From contig NC_081410.1 in the NCBI RefSeq assembly GCF_030272615.1, forward strand, positions 120,776,640-120,840,639: DNA of 64,000 nt. The letters run 5' to 3'. The position numbers and the translations under genes are program-made. Shown here one piece after another: positions 12,353 to 24,749 of the stretch. The DNA is from Cryptomeria japonica (lineage: Eukaryota; Streptophyta; Pinopsida; Cupressales; Cupressaceae). The notes under the pieces are model-generated. The model had not been told where the DNA came from, did not search any database, and was given only the letters and a program-made list of their open reading frames with translations. Positions within the stretch are counted from its first letter, which is position 1. The number at the start of each line of letters is the position of its first letter.

Positions 12353-12457
12353 TGTTGATGTTTATAGCGGCAGGAGATATTTTTCACTCAAGTTAAATTA
12401 AATAAATAAATAAACTACCTTGTCCGACTTGGTTGAGAGAGTTGCATCCCTTGGGTG
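12353..12457 (+). repeat. 5' LTR, first part, of the gene-carrying element
   Basis: Starts TGTTGATGTTTATAGCGG and ends in GGGTG at the point where the copia array inserted. It matches 27167-27272 of the 3' LTR. Confidence 0.85.
12453..12457. repeat. Left target site duplication (GGGTG) of the copia array
   Basis: GGGTG directly precedes TGTTGGCATT (LTR1). The same five bases follow the last LTR at 24598-24602 and occur once in the uninterrupted sibling LTR at 27268-27272. Confidence 0.92.
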
Positions 12458-13849
12458 TGTTGGCATTTGCATGAAGATTGCATTGATGAACTATTATGTT
12501 GTCATTGATGTCAATTGTAATTGGTAATGATGTTGTTTTGCAATCAATAGGTGAGCTAGTGAAGGAAACCGATATTACTTGAGAAGAAGTGAGATCAACC
12601 GGTTACCCTATCTGTTGATGTGCCAAACCCTAACCGAGGGAGCTTGGTGAATCAGTTGTATTGGTTTATGATCAAATGATGAACGGTAATGATTATGCCA
12701 CGTATGCATCTTGTATGAGAAGAGTTTCAAATGGCTTTTGGCACGTAGAGATAATGATTTTATCTTGGGAGTGAGCGAGTACATTGCATGAAGTGGAAAC
12801 CGCGTGATGAGTTACAGGGATCGATAAAGCGGTGATCAAGGAGCGGTCGAGATTGTCTTGAATGATGTGCAATGATTGCTATGTAATCCAACGGTCATAC
12901 TTGAACTGATTTGTTTGTAATCTCTATGAGATATTAGGTTTGTGATGTGTTACCGACTTGTTGTTTTGCTTATAAGGTCGATCAGTTGTTTTGTTGTAGT
13001 GTTGGCAATTTTGGTTAAGTGTAAGAGTGATTGGTTACCGAACCAGAAGGTGTATCTGTAGTATGTGTAAAGGCAGATAGGAGCATGAAAAGGATCTGAT
13101 CAAGCAGAGTAGTGCTATTCACCAGATCAACAAACCCATGTTGTTCTCTAACAATTACAACAGTCAAATCCCTTAACCGGGTAAGCTTTAACATGCTTAA
13201 GTACTATCTAAATCTTCTAACTAGGTGATCCATTAGCGTGGATTTCAAATCCTCTACCGAGGTTACTCCTAACAGGGTATTGCTTCTAATAGGGCATTAT
13301 AGTCAATCCCTTAACCTGGTGGTCCCTAACAGGATCTGTTCTTAACAAGACTTTTGTAAAAGATGTAACAGGCTTGGCTCATAACAAGCCGAACTTCAGA
13401 AGAGTTTAGAATACTTGTGGGTATTCATCCCCACCGTGGTTTTTCCCATTTGGGTTTCCACGTCAAAATCATTGTGTCAAGTGGTGAATGTTTTTGTGGT
13501 TATCTTTGCTATGGTTAATTTGCTTAACTGCTAAATCCACTTAGATATGATATGATGATCGACAACAATTTGAAATGTTCTTTTACTTTTGTCAGTAAAG
13601 TATTTGGATGTTTTGGTTAAAATGTTTTGAGAGTTTCAGAGTTGTTTTATTGTTATTATGTTATGACAGTCAACCAGTGTACTTGACAGTGATATTGCAT
13701 TTGTTAGTTCAATGTTTGAATCAGTCAGTTCTGAGTTTGACTTGAGAGGCTATTTTTTAGTTTGGTGAAAGTCTAGTCAGTTTTCTAACTATTGATTAAC
13801 CCCCCCTCTCAGTAGTTGACTGGATCCTTATTGATTCATCACACCATCA
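12458..13849 (+). repeat. Copia array LTR1
   Basis: Begins TGTTGGCATTTGCATG and ends ACACCATCA, 1392 bases. The primer site follows after a 2-base spacer. Confidence 0.92.
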
Positions 13850-13851
13850 AT

Positions 13852-13863
13852 TGGTATCAGAGC
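13852..13863 (+). other. Primer binding site of copia copy A
   Basis: TGGTATCAGAGC, the plant initiator tRNA-Met type site, two bases after LTR1. Confidence 0.9.
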
Positions 13864-13910
13864 ATTTCAGGTCCTCTAGGGTTTGAGCCTAACAACTTGA
13901 GGTTAAGATA

Positions 13911-16900
13911 TTGAAGACTATGATGAAGAAAGAAGGTCCGAAGTTTAATAGGGAAAACTACAAAATATGGAGTGATAGAATAAAAATCTATATCAAGAGT
14001 CTAGGAAGTCAATACTGGGAACATGTTGTTATTCAATATGTTGCACCTAGTGGGACTATGTCTGATGATCAAAAGAAAGAGAAACAAGAAAATAATCAAG
14101 CATTGGAGGTCATTATCAGTTCTTTGTTTGATTCAAAGTATGTTGATGTCCATTCTGGAGACTGCTTATGAGGTGTGGAAAAAACTTGAGGAAATCTATA
14201 ACGGCGATGAGCATGTAAAGATTGCCAAAGAAGAGAGTCTGAGAGGTAAATTTGATGACATGCAGATGGTTGAAGGTGAGAATATTCAACAGTATGGTCA
14301 GAGGATCAAGGAGACAGTTGGTGAGATCAAGAGTGCTGGTGGTAAAGTGGAGGATGCCACAATGGTTAGTAAGGCGTTGAGAACCCTTCTATCGGTCTAC
14401 GCTATCCGAGTTGTAGCCATTCAGGAGCTAAATTCTATTGATAAAACTAAGGTAACTCTTGACTCCATCATTGGTAAGCTTACTGCATTTGAATTAAATG
14501 GTTATGATGGTAGTGCTGAGAAATCCCAATCTTTTCTAACCCACCTATGAGGAAAAGTAGAGATGTTAGTCACAATTATGAATCTAGATCCAGTAGAGAA
14601 GTTGATGATGAAAACAATCTGATTGAGCTTGAAGCATTGTTGGCCAAGCGGTTACCCAGAGGTATCGGTAAGTACAGAGGTAAATTAATTTTGAAGTGTT
14701 TTGCATGTAACAAAATTGGACACATTGCAGCTAACTGTCCTAATGGTGACAATGAGCACAAGCGTGAGAAATACAAGAAGTACAAAGGAAAAGGCAAAAG
14801 ATGTTGTCTCATTGTAGTTGATGGTGGTATCACTGATGAGGAATCTGAGGGAGATGCTAATGAAGAAATTATCTTTGTTGCCATTAAAGAGGAGACATCT
14901 GATCAGAAGGCATTAGTTTCTCGCATGGTTAGCTCTAATGATTGGATCATAGATAGTGGTTGTTCACACCACAGGACCGGTGACCCAAGTAAATTTCTTA
15001 CTTTGAAAGAATTTGATGGAGGAGTTGTGAGATTTGGAAATGACTCACCCTGCATGGTAAAAGGAAAGGGAACCATTTCTCTTAATGGAAAGAGAAGTGC
15101 AGATGATGTCTATAGGGTTGAAGGATTAAAGCACAATATTTTGAGTGTAGCTCAACTCAATGACAAAGGTTATCCATTGGAATTTAAGAATGGAATGTGC
15201 AAAATCTATGGGAACAAAGGTGAACTGATTGCAACCGGCAAGCAGACAAAAGGTAACCTATTTCACCTAAATCCTAAAGTCAACAATTGTTTAAGTGCTA
15301 AAGTAGATGATAGTTGGCTTTGGCATCGAAGATTTTGTCATATAAATTTTGATAACATTGTCAAAGTTAGTAAGTCCAAGTCGGTAAGAGGTTTGCCTCA
15401 GTTGGACAAACTGGTGAATGCTCTGTGTAAGGAATGACAGTTGGGAAAGATGACATCCTCAACTTTTAAGAGCTAATCTTTTTCAACAGAACATTTGTTA
15501 GATTTGGTTCATATAGATCTCTATGGACCCATAAGGACTAAAAGTATTCAAGGTGACAGATATTTTATGATCTTCACTGATGATTGCTCATGAATGATAT
15601 GGGTCACATTGTTGAAGGACAAAACATAAGCCTTTAGTAAGTTCAAGGAATTCAGAGCCTTAGATGAAAAGGAAAGTGGTAAGAAGATAAAGTGTCTGAG
15701 GACTAATCAAGGTTGTGAATTTACTTCAGAGGAATTCACTAGATATTATGAAGGTGTTAGGACTCTACTTGCATTTGCAACATATAAGGGATTCAAAGTA
15801 TATCAGATGGATGTGAAGTCAACATTTCTGAATGGAATACTGGAAGAAGAAGTATACATTGAGCAGCCAGATGGTTATGATTTGACTGATGCAAAGGATA
15901 TGGTGTGTAAATTGCACAAGGCACTATATGGTTTGCAACAAGCATCGAGAGCATGGTATGAAAGGCTACATTCACACCTGATGAAGATAGGTTTTCAGAG
16001 AACCAATGAAGACAACAATATATATCTCAAATCTGAAGGTGATAAGATACTGATGAGTGAAGTGTTTGTAGATGATATCATATTTGGAGGCAATGATGAC
16101 ATGAGTGATGACTTTGCAAATGAGATGAAAAGTGAATTTGAAATGTCTCTAGTAGGAGAGATAAAATTCTTCATAGGTTTGCAAATTCAATAGATGAAGA
16201 GTGGTATTTTTATCACATAGTCTAAATATGTGAAAGATGTATTGAAGACATTTGGAATGAGTGACTGTAAACCAATTGGGACACCAATGGTTACAAGTTG
16301 TAAACTCTCCAAGGAGGATGAAGCCACATCTGTTGATGAAAAGGAGTACAGGTCAATGATAGGGAAACTGCATTATGTTGTTCACAACAGATCGGATATT
16401 GCTCATGCAGTTGGTTTAGTTGTCAGATTTCAGAAGAATCCAAAGGAAACACACTTGATAGAAACCAAAAAGATATTCAGACATTTGAAAGGTACTATTG
16501 ACTATGGATTATGGCATCCATATGCAGGTAACTTTGATTTGAAGGTTTCTACAGATGCAGACTGGGCAGGTAATGTTGATGATAGAAAGAGCACAATGGT
16601 GGTACATTCTTTCTTGGAGGAAGACTTGTATCTTGGAGCATTAAGAATCAGAGTTGTGTATCACAGTCCACTGCTGAAGCTAAATATGTTGCAACATATA
16701 TGAATTGTGCCCAAGCAATCTGGATGAAACACATTCTGGAAGGTTTCAAACTGAAGATTACATATCCAGTAAAGATTTATGTGACAATACCAATGCAATA
16801 AATATTTCAAAGAGCCCGATGTTGCATGCTAGAACCAAGCATATTGAGATGAAATATCATTTCTTGAGAGAGAAAGTCTAGAGTAAAGATGTGCTATTGG

Positions 16901-17016
16901 AGCATGTATCTACTAAGGAGCAGCGTGCCAATATCTTTACTAAACCTTTGCCTAAGACTACGTTTGAGTATCTTAGAGGTCAGCTAGGGGTTGCACCCCT
17001 ACATGAGGTCAATTGA
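13911..17016 (+). pseudogene. Copia gag-pol, copy A, broken and internally deleted
   Basis: Gag starts MKTMMKKEGPKFNREN at 13911. In order come the CCHC knuckle (CFACNKIGHIAANC, about 14697-14738), protease (IIDSGCSHH, Asp codon 14952), pre-integrase (LWHRRFCHINF), part of integrase, reverse transcriptase (VFVDDIIFGG, about 16064-16090) and RNase H, ending LGVAPLHEVN at 17016. Frameshifts lie near 14155, 14545 and 16595. Stops include 15435-15437 and several later TAG codons. Compared with copy B, 999 bases are missing at about 15752. This removes the C-terminal integrase and the N-terminal reverse transcriptase and joins the two in frame. The second integrase Asp appears as Asn (TNQGCEF). 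Confidence 0.9.
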
Positions 17017-17322
17017 GAAGATGTGGAATACATCAGTCCCATAGCTAATTGAAGAATATTGAAGCGAGATTGGTGTAGAGTGGAGTTATTCCACAAGGGG
17101 AGCATCAAGTTGTAGATTGACAGTGCATGTTTTACTTTCACTTTGGCATTGTTGTCAAAGGGGGAGAAGAACTATATGATTGATAGAGAGAAGATCCAAC
17201 TAGTTACCAGCTAAAGACTTGGTGACTCAGTTGAAGGAGAGTACATGGTAAAATGTAAACTGGGATTCCTATACACAATCATCACAATCAAGGTTATTGG
17301 TACTTGTATTGCCATCAATGCC

Positions 17323-17334
17323 AAAGGGGGAGAT
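17323..17334 (+). other. Polypurine tract of copia copy A
   Basis: AAAGGGGGAGAT directly before LTR2, the plus-strand priming site for reverse transcription. Confidence 0.85.
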
Positions 17335-18724
17335 TGTTGGCATTTGCATGAAGATTGCATTGATGAACTATTATGTTGTCATTGATGTCAATTGCGACCG
17401 GTAATGATGTTGTTTTGCAACTAGTAGGTGAGCTAGTGAAGGAAACTGATATTACTTGAAAAGAAGTGCGATGAACCGATAACCCTATCTGTTGATGTGC
17501 CAAACCCTAACCAAGGGAGCTTGGTGAATCGGTTGTATTGGTTTATGATCAAATGATGAACAATAATGATTAATGCACGTATGCATGTTGTATGAGAAGA
17601 ATTTCAAATGGCTTTTGGCACGTAGAGATAACGATTTTATCTTGGGAGTGACCAAGTACATTGCATGAAGTGGAAATGGCATGATGAGTTACATGGATCA
17701 ATGAAGCGATGATCAAGGAGAGGTCAAGATTGTCTTGAATGATGTGCAATGATTGCTATGTAATCCAACGGTCATACTTGAACTGATTTGTTTGTAATCT
17801 CTATGAGATATTAGGTTTGTGATGTGTTACCAACATGTTGTTTTGCTTATAAGGTCGATGAGTTGTTTTATTGTAGTGTTACCAATTTTGGTTAAGTGTA
17901 AGAGTGATTGGTTGCCGAACCAGAAGGTGTATCTGCAGTATGTGTAAAGACATATAGGAGCATGAAAAGGATCTGGTCAAGCAGAGTAGTGCTATTCACC
18001 AGATCAACAAACCCCTGTTGTTCTCTAACAATTACAACAGTCAAATCCCTTAACCGGCTAAGGTTTAATAGGCTTAAGTACTATCTAAATCCTCTAACCA
18101 GGTGATCCATTAGCTTGGATTTCAAATCCTCTACTGCGGTTATTCCTAACAGGGTATTGCTTCCAATAGGGCATTATAGTCAATCCCTTAACCAGGTGGT
18201 CCCTAACAGGATCTGTTCTTAACATGACTTTTGTAAAAGCTTTAACAGGCTTGGCTCCTAACAGGGCGAACTTCACAAGAGTTCAAAATACTTGTGGGTA
18301 TTCATCCCCACCATAGTTTTTCCCATTTCGGTTTCCATGTCAAAATCATTGTGTCAAGTGGTGAATGTTTTTGTGATTATGTTTTCTATGGTTAATTTGC
18401 TTAACTACTAAATCCACTTAGATATGATATGATGGCCAACAACAATCTAAATTGTGCTTTTACTTTTGTTAGTAAAGTATTTGGATGTTTTTTTTAAAGG
18501 TTTTGAGAGTTTCAGAGTTGTTTTACTGTTATTTAGTTATGACAATCAACCAGTGTACTTGATAGTGATATTGCATTTGTTAGTTCAGTGTTTGAATTAG
18601 TCAGTTCTGAGTTTGACTTGAGAGGCTATTTTTTAGTTTGGTGAAAGTCTAGTCAGTTTTCTAACTACTGATTAACCCCCCTCTCAGTAGTTGACCGGAT
18701 CCTTATTGATTCATCATACCATCA
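17335..18724 (+). repeat. Copia array LTR2 (shared)
   Basis: Begins TGTTGGCATTTGCATG and ends ATACCATCA, 1390 bases. It serves as 3' LTR of copy A and 5' LTR of copy B; a primer site follows (TGGTATCAGAGC, 18727-18738). Confidence 0.92.
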
Positions 18725-18794
18725 ATTGGTATCAGAGCATTTCAAGTTCTCTAGGGAATGAGCCTAACAACTCGAGGTTAATATCTTTAAGAAC

Positions 18795-21700
18795 ATGATC
18801 AAGAAATAAGGTTCGAAGTTTAATAGGGAAAACTACAGAATATGGAGTGATATAATGAAAATCTATATCAAAAGTCTAGGAAGTCAATACTGGGAACATG
18901 TTGTTACTCAATATGTTGCACCTAGTGGGACTATGTCCGATGATCAAAAGAAAGAGCAACAAGAAAATAATCAAGCATTGGAGGCCATTATCAGTTCTTT
19001 GTTTGATTCAGAGTATGGTGATGTCCATGGTCTCGAGACTGCTTATGAGGTGTGGAAGAAACTTGAGGAAATCCATAGCGGTGATGAGCATGTAAAGATT
19101 GCCAAAGAAGAGAGTCTGAGAGCTAAATTTGATGACATTCTGATGGCTAAAGGTGAGAATATTCAACTGTATGGTTAGAGGATCAAGGAGATAGTTGGTC
19201 AGATCAAGAGTGTTGGTGGTAAAGTGGAGGATGCCACAATGGTTAGTAAGGTGTTGAGAACCCTTCTACCAGTCTATGCTATCCGAGTTGCAGCCATTCA
19301 AGAGCTAAAGTCTATTGATAAAACTAAGGTAACTCTTGACTCCATCATTGGTAAGCTTACGGCATTTGAATTAAATGGTTATGATGGTAGTGTTCAGAAA
19401 TCCGAATATGCATTTAGAGCTTTAGTTTCTAACCCACCTATGAGGAAAAGTAAAGATGTCAGTGAATATTATGAATCTAGATCCAGTAGAGAAGTTGATG
19501 ATGAAGACAGTCTGATTGAGCTTTAGGCATTGTTGGCCAAACGGTTACCCAGAGGTACCGGTAAGTACATAGGTAAATTAATTTTGAAGTGTTTTGATTT
19601 AACAAGATTGGACACATTGCAGCTAACTGTCCTAATGGTGACAATGAGCACAAATAAAATAAGTACAAAGGAAAAGGCAAAATAGATTGTCTCATTGCAG
19701 TTGATGGTGGTATCACTTATGAGGAATCTGAGGGAGATGCTAATGAAGAAATTATCTTTGTTGCCATTAAAGAGGAGACATCTGATCAGAAGGCATTAGT
19801 TTCTCGCATGGATAGCTCTGATGATTGGATCATAGATAGTGGTTGTTCACACTACATGACTGGTGACCGGAGTAAATTTATTACTTTGAAGGAATTTGAT
19901 GGAGGAGTTGTGAGATTTGGAAATGACTCACCTTGCATGGTAAAAGGAAAGGGAACCATTTCTCTTAATGTAAAGAGAAGTGCAGATGATGTCTACTAGG
20001 TTGAAGGATTAAAGCACAATCTTTTGAGTGTAGCCCAACTCAATGACAGAGGTTATCCGTTGGAATCTAAGAATGGAGTGTGCAAAATCTATGGGAACAA
20101 AGGTGAACTGATTGCAACTGGCAAGCAAACAAAAGGTAACCTATTTCACCTAAATCCTAAAGTCAACAACTATTTAATTGCAAAAGTAGATGATAGTTGG
20201 CTTTGGCATTAGAGATTTTGTCATATAAATTTTGATAATATTGTCAAAGTTAGTAAGTCCAAGTTGGTAAGAGGTTTGCCTCGGTTGGACAAACTAGTGA
20301 ATGCTCTGAGTAAGGAATGTCAGTTGGGAAAGATGACATCCTCAAATTTTAAGAGAAAATCTTTTTCAGCAAAACATTTGTTAGATTTGGTTCATACAGA
20401 TCTCTGTAGACCCATAAGGACTAAAAGTATTCAAGGTGACAAATATTTTATGATCTTCACTAATGATTACTCAAGAATGATGTGGGTCACATTTTTGAAG
20501 AAAAAAACATAAGCCTTTAGAAAGTTCAAGGCATTCAAAGCCATAGCTGAAAAGGAAAGTGGTAAGAAGATAAAGTGTCTAAGGATTGATCAAGGTGGTG
20601 AATTTACTTCAGAGGAATTCACTCTATATTGTGAAGACAATGGAAATAAGAGGCAACATTCTGCACGGAGGACACCACAATAGAATGGTATTGCAGAGAG
20701 GAACAACCGATCATTTGTTGAAGCTACTAAAATGATGCTAATACAAGGAGGAATAGAAAAAACTTTATGCAGAGAAGCTGCCAACACACCTGTCTACACT
20801 ATGAACCAGATATTGGTAAAAAGAGGTAAGGATAAAACTCTTTATGAATACTTGTATGGTAGATCACCTAATGTCAGTTTTTTAAAGATTTTTGGCAGTA
20901 AATGTTTTATCAAAAAAGGTGACTATGTTAGTGAGTTTGATGCTAAAAGTGATGAAGGCATATTTCTTGGTTACTCCACTAAGAGTAAGGCCTACAAATG
21001 TTACAACAATCGGACACAAAGAATCATTGAAAGTGTTGATGTCCAAGTGGATGAGTATCCTAAAGTCTTTGGAGAAACTAGTAAGGAGAAAAAGGAAGAA
21101 GAACCTCGCATTCTGATTTTGGAACCAAAACCGGTGAAGCTAGAAGCTGATGAAATGAATGCTATAGTACTAGTTCAACTAGAACAGGTAAATTTTGAAG
21201 AAGAAGATGATGATAGTGAGAAACAAGAACTTGAAGGTAATGATCATGTTATTCCAAGGTATGTGAGACTCAATCATAATCCTGACCAAATTATTGAAGA
21301 TAAAGATGTTGGATTATTAACCAGAAGAAGAATCAAGGAGAATTCTTGCATGATGTCCACTATTGAGCCTAGAATTGCGAAGGAAGCATTTGGAGATGAT
21401 CACCGGATCAAAGCTATGGAAGAGGAGCTTGACTAGATTGAGAAGAACAATACATGGATCCTAGTACCAAGACCAGTGAATAAAAATGTGATAGGCACTA
21501 AATGGGTATTCAGGAATAAACTGAATGAAAATGGAGTAGTAGTCAGAATCAAAGCTAGATTGGTATGCAAAGGTTATGCACAAGAAGAAGAAGAAGGCTA
21601 TGGAGAGAAATTTGCACCATTTTCTAGATTGGAAGGTGTTAGGACTCTACTAGCATTTGTAGCATATAAGGGATTCAAAGTATATCAGATGGATGTGAAG

Positions 21701-22901
21701 TCACCATTTCTGAATGGAATACTGGAAGAAGAAGTATACATTGAGCAACCAGATGGTTATGCTTTGACTGATGCAAAGGATATGGTGTGTAAATTGTACA
21801 AGGCCCTATATGGTTTGAATTAAGCATCGAGAGCATGGTATGAAAGGCTACATTCAGACCTGATGAAGATAGGTTTTCAAAGAATGAGTGAAGACAACAA
21901 TATATATCTCAAATCTGAAGGTGATAAGATACTGGTGAGTGAAGTGTTTGTAGATGATATCATATTTGGAGGCAATGATGACATGAGTGATGACTTTGCA
22001 AATGAGATGAAAAATGAATTTGAAATGTCTCTAATAGGAGAGATAAAATTCTTCATAGGTTTGGAAATTCAATAGATGAAGAGTGGTATTTTTATCACAT
22101 AGTCTAAATATGTGAAAGAGGTATTGAAGACATTTGGAATGAGTGATTGTAAACTAGTTGGGACACCAATGGTTAGAAGTTGTAAATTCTCCAAGGAGGA
22201 TGAAGCCGCATCTATTGATGAAAAGGAGTACAGGTCAATGATAGGGAAACTGCATTATGTTGTTCATAACAGACCGGATATTGCTCATGCAGTTGGTTTG
22301 GTTGTCAAATTTTAGAAGAATCCAAAGGAAACACACTTGATAGTAACCAAAAGGATATTCAAATATTTGAAAGGTACTATTGACTATGGATTATGGTATC
22401 CATATGCAGGTAACTTTGATTTGAAGGTTTCTACAGATGCAAACTGGGCAGGTAATGTTGATGATAGGAAGAGCATAACCGGTGGTGCGTTCTTTCTTGG
22501 AGGAAGACTTGTATCTTGGAGCAACAAGAAGTAGAGTTGTATATCACAGTCCACTACTGAAGCTGAATATGTTGCAACATATATGAATTGTACCTAGGCA
22601 ATCTGGATGAAACACATTCTGGAAGGATTCAAACTGAAGATTACAGATCCAGTAAATATTTTTATGTGACAATACCTGTGCAATAAATATTTCAATGAAC
22701 TCGGTGTTGCATGCTAGAACCAAGCATATTGAGCTGAAATATCATTTCTTGAGAGAGAAAGTCTAGAGTAAAGATGTGTTATTGGAGCATGTATCTACTA
22801 AGGAACAACTTGCAGATATATTTACTAAACCTTTGCCTAAGACTACTTTTGAGTATCTTAGAGGTCAGCTAGGGGTTGTGCCCCTACATGAGGTCAATTG
22901 A
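18795..22901 (+). pseudogene. Copia gag-pol, copy B, full layout but many stops
   Basis: All copia domains are present in order: gag from 18795, a damaged zinc knuckle near 19590 (a small deletion shifts the frame), protease (IIDSGCSHYMTG, about 19830-19870), pre-integrase, integrase and reverse transcriptase (VFVDDIIFGG, about 21945-21975). RNase H (STDANWAG, then DDRKS) leads to LGVVPLHEVN ending at 22901. The integrase catalytic residues are still readable (HTDLC, IDQGGEF, GIAERN). At least a dozen in-frame stops interrupt it, many of them TAG or TAA where related elements have CAG or CAA. It encodes the segment that copy A has lost. It cannot make a full polyprotein. Confidence 0.9.
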
Positions 22902-23207
22902 GAAGATGTGGAATACATCACTCCTGTAGCTAATTGAAGAATATTGAAGCAGGATTGGTATAGAGTGGAGTTATTCCACAGGGGGAGCATCAAGTTGCAG
23001 ATTGACAGTGCATGTTTTACTTTCATTTTGGTATTGTTGTCAAAGGGGGAGAAGAACTATATGATTGATAGAGAGAAGATCCAGCCGGTTACCAGCTGAA
23101 GACTTGGCGACTCAGTTGAAGGAGAGTACATGGTAAAATGTAAACCAAGATTCCTATACACAATCATCACAATCAAGGTTATTGATACTTGTATTGCCAT
23201 TAATGCC

Positions 23208-23219
23208 AAAGGGGGAGAT
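23208..23219 (+). other. Polypurine tract of copia copy B
   Basis: AAAGGGGGAGAT directly before LTR3, the same as in copy A. Confidence 0.85.
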
Positions 23220-24597
23220 TGTTGGCATTTGCATGAAGATTGCATTGATGAACTATTATGTTGTCATTGATGTCAATTGTAACCAGTAATGATGTTGTTA
23301 TGATGTTGTTTTGCAACCGATAGGTGAGCTAGTGAAGGAAACCGATATTACTTGAGAAGAAGTGAGATCAATTGGTAACGCTACCTGTTGATGTGCCAAA
23401 CCCTAACCAATGGAGCTTGGTGAATCGGTTGTATTGGTTTATGATCAAATGATGAACGATAATGATTATGCCACATATGCATGTTGTATGAGAAGAGTTT
23501 AAAATGGTTTTTTCCGCGTAGAGATAACGGTTTTATCTTGGGAACGAGCGAGTACATTGCATGAAGTGGAAACCACATGATGAGTTACAGGGATCAATGA
23601 AGCGGTGATCAAGGATCGTTCAAGGTTATCTTGAATGATGTGCAATGATTGCTATGCAATCCAACAGTCATAGTTGAACTGATTTGTTTGTAATCTCTAT
23701 GAGATCTTAGGTTTGTGATGTGTTACTGATCTGTTGTTTTTCTTATAAGGTCGATGAGTTATTTTATCGCAGTGTTGGCAATTTTGGTTAAGTGTAAGAG
23801 TGATTGGTTGCCGAACAAAAAGGTGTATTTGCAATATGTGTAAATGCAGATAGGAGCATGAAAAGTATCTGATCAAGCAGAGTAGTGCTATTCACCAGAT
23901 CAACAAACCCTTGTTGTTCTCTAACAATTATAGCAGTCAAATCCCTTAACTGGGTAATCTTTAACAGGCTTAAGTACTATCTAAATCCTCTAACCAGGTG
24001 ATCCATTAGCTTGGATTTCAAATCCTCTACCGAGGTTACTCCTAACAGGGTATTTCTTCTAATAGGGCATTATAGTCAATCCCTTAACCAGGTGGTCTCT
24101 AACAGGATCTGTTCTTAACAGGCTTGGCTCCTAACATGGAAAACTTCAAAAGAGTTCAAAATACTTGTGGGTATTCATCCCCACCATGGTTTTTCCCATT
24201 TGGGCTTCTACGTCAAAATCATTGTGTTAAGTGGTGAATGCTTTTGTGGTTATGTTTGCTATGGTTAATTTGCTTAACTGCTAAATCCACTTAGATATGA
24301 TATGATGACTGACAACAATCTAAAATGTGCTTTTACTTTTGTCAGTAAAGTATTTGGATGTTTTGGTTAAAAGGTTTGAGAGTTTGAGAGTTGTTTTACT
24401 TTTATTCTGTTATGATAGTCAATTGGTGTACTTGACAATGATATTGCATTTGTTAGTTCAGTTTTTGAACCAGTCAGTTCCGAGTTTGACTTGAGAGGCT
24501 GTTTTTTAGTTTGGTGAAAGTCTAGTCAGTTTTCTAACTACTGATTGACCCCCCCCTTAGTAGTTGATCGGATCCTTATTGATTCATAATACCATCA
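23220..24597 (+). repeat. Copia array LTR3
   Basis: Begins TGTTGGCATTTGCATG and ends ATACCATCA, 1378 bases. The right GGGTG target duplication follows. Confidence 0.92.
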
Positions 24598-24602
24598 GGG
24601 TG
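24598..24602. repeat. Right target site duplication (GGGTG) of the copia array
   Basis: Second copy of the 5-base duplication. The split LTR resumes at 24603. Confidence 0.92.
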
Positions 24603-24695
24603 AAGGGGTGCATGTGTGGTATAAATAAGAAATGATTTGTAAGTCTTTTTGAAAATCAATCAATTTTAATTCACATTCCTGAACTAAAAAAATCA
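24603..24695 (+). repeat. 5' LTR, second part, of the gene-carrying element
   Basis: Continues the LTR interrupted at 12457 and matches 27273-27367 of the 3' LTR (GTGCATGTGTGGTATAAATA). GGTATAAATAAG could be the LTR's TATA box. Confidence 0.85.
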
Positions 24696-24698
24696 ATA

Positions 24699-24710
24699 TG
24701 GTATCAGAGC
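24699..24710 (+). other. Primer binding site of the gene-carrying element
   Basis: A perfect TGGTATCAGAGC three bases after the joined 5' LTR. Confidence 0.88.
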
Positions 24711-24749
24711 AGGTTGATTCTGTGCCTATTCTTTGGTAGCAATAATGTG

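Larger units (their letters stand above)
12458..24597 (+). mobile_element. Tandem copia array: LTR-internal A-LTR-internal B-LTR
   Basis: Three similar LTRs (12458-13849, 17335-18724, 23220-24597) alternate with two related interiors (13850-17334 and 18725-23219). The whole array is bounded by a single GGGTG duplication. This is expected from one insertion followed by unequal recombination between LTRs, not two separate insertions. Both interiors share nonsense codons, so the amplified copy was already defective. Confidence 0.92.

Noticed and set aside
13852-13863. TGGTATCAGAGC strings as possible tRNA gene parts
   Set aside because: They are primer binding sites next to LTR ends; no cloverleaf surrounds them. 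The same holds at 18727, 24699 and 42893.
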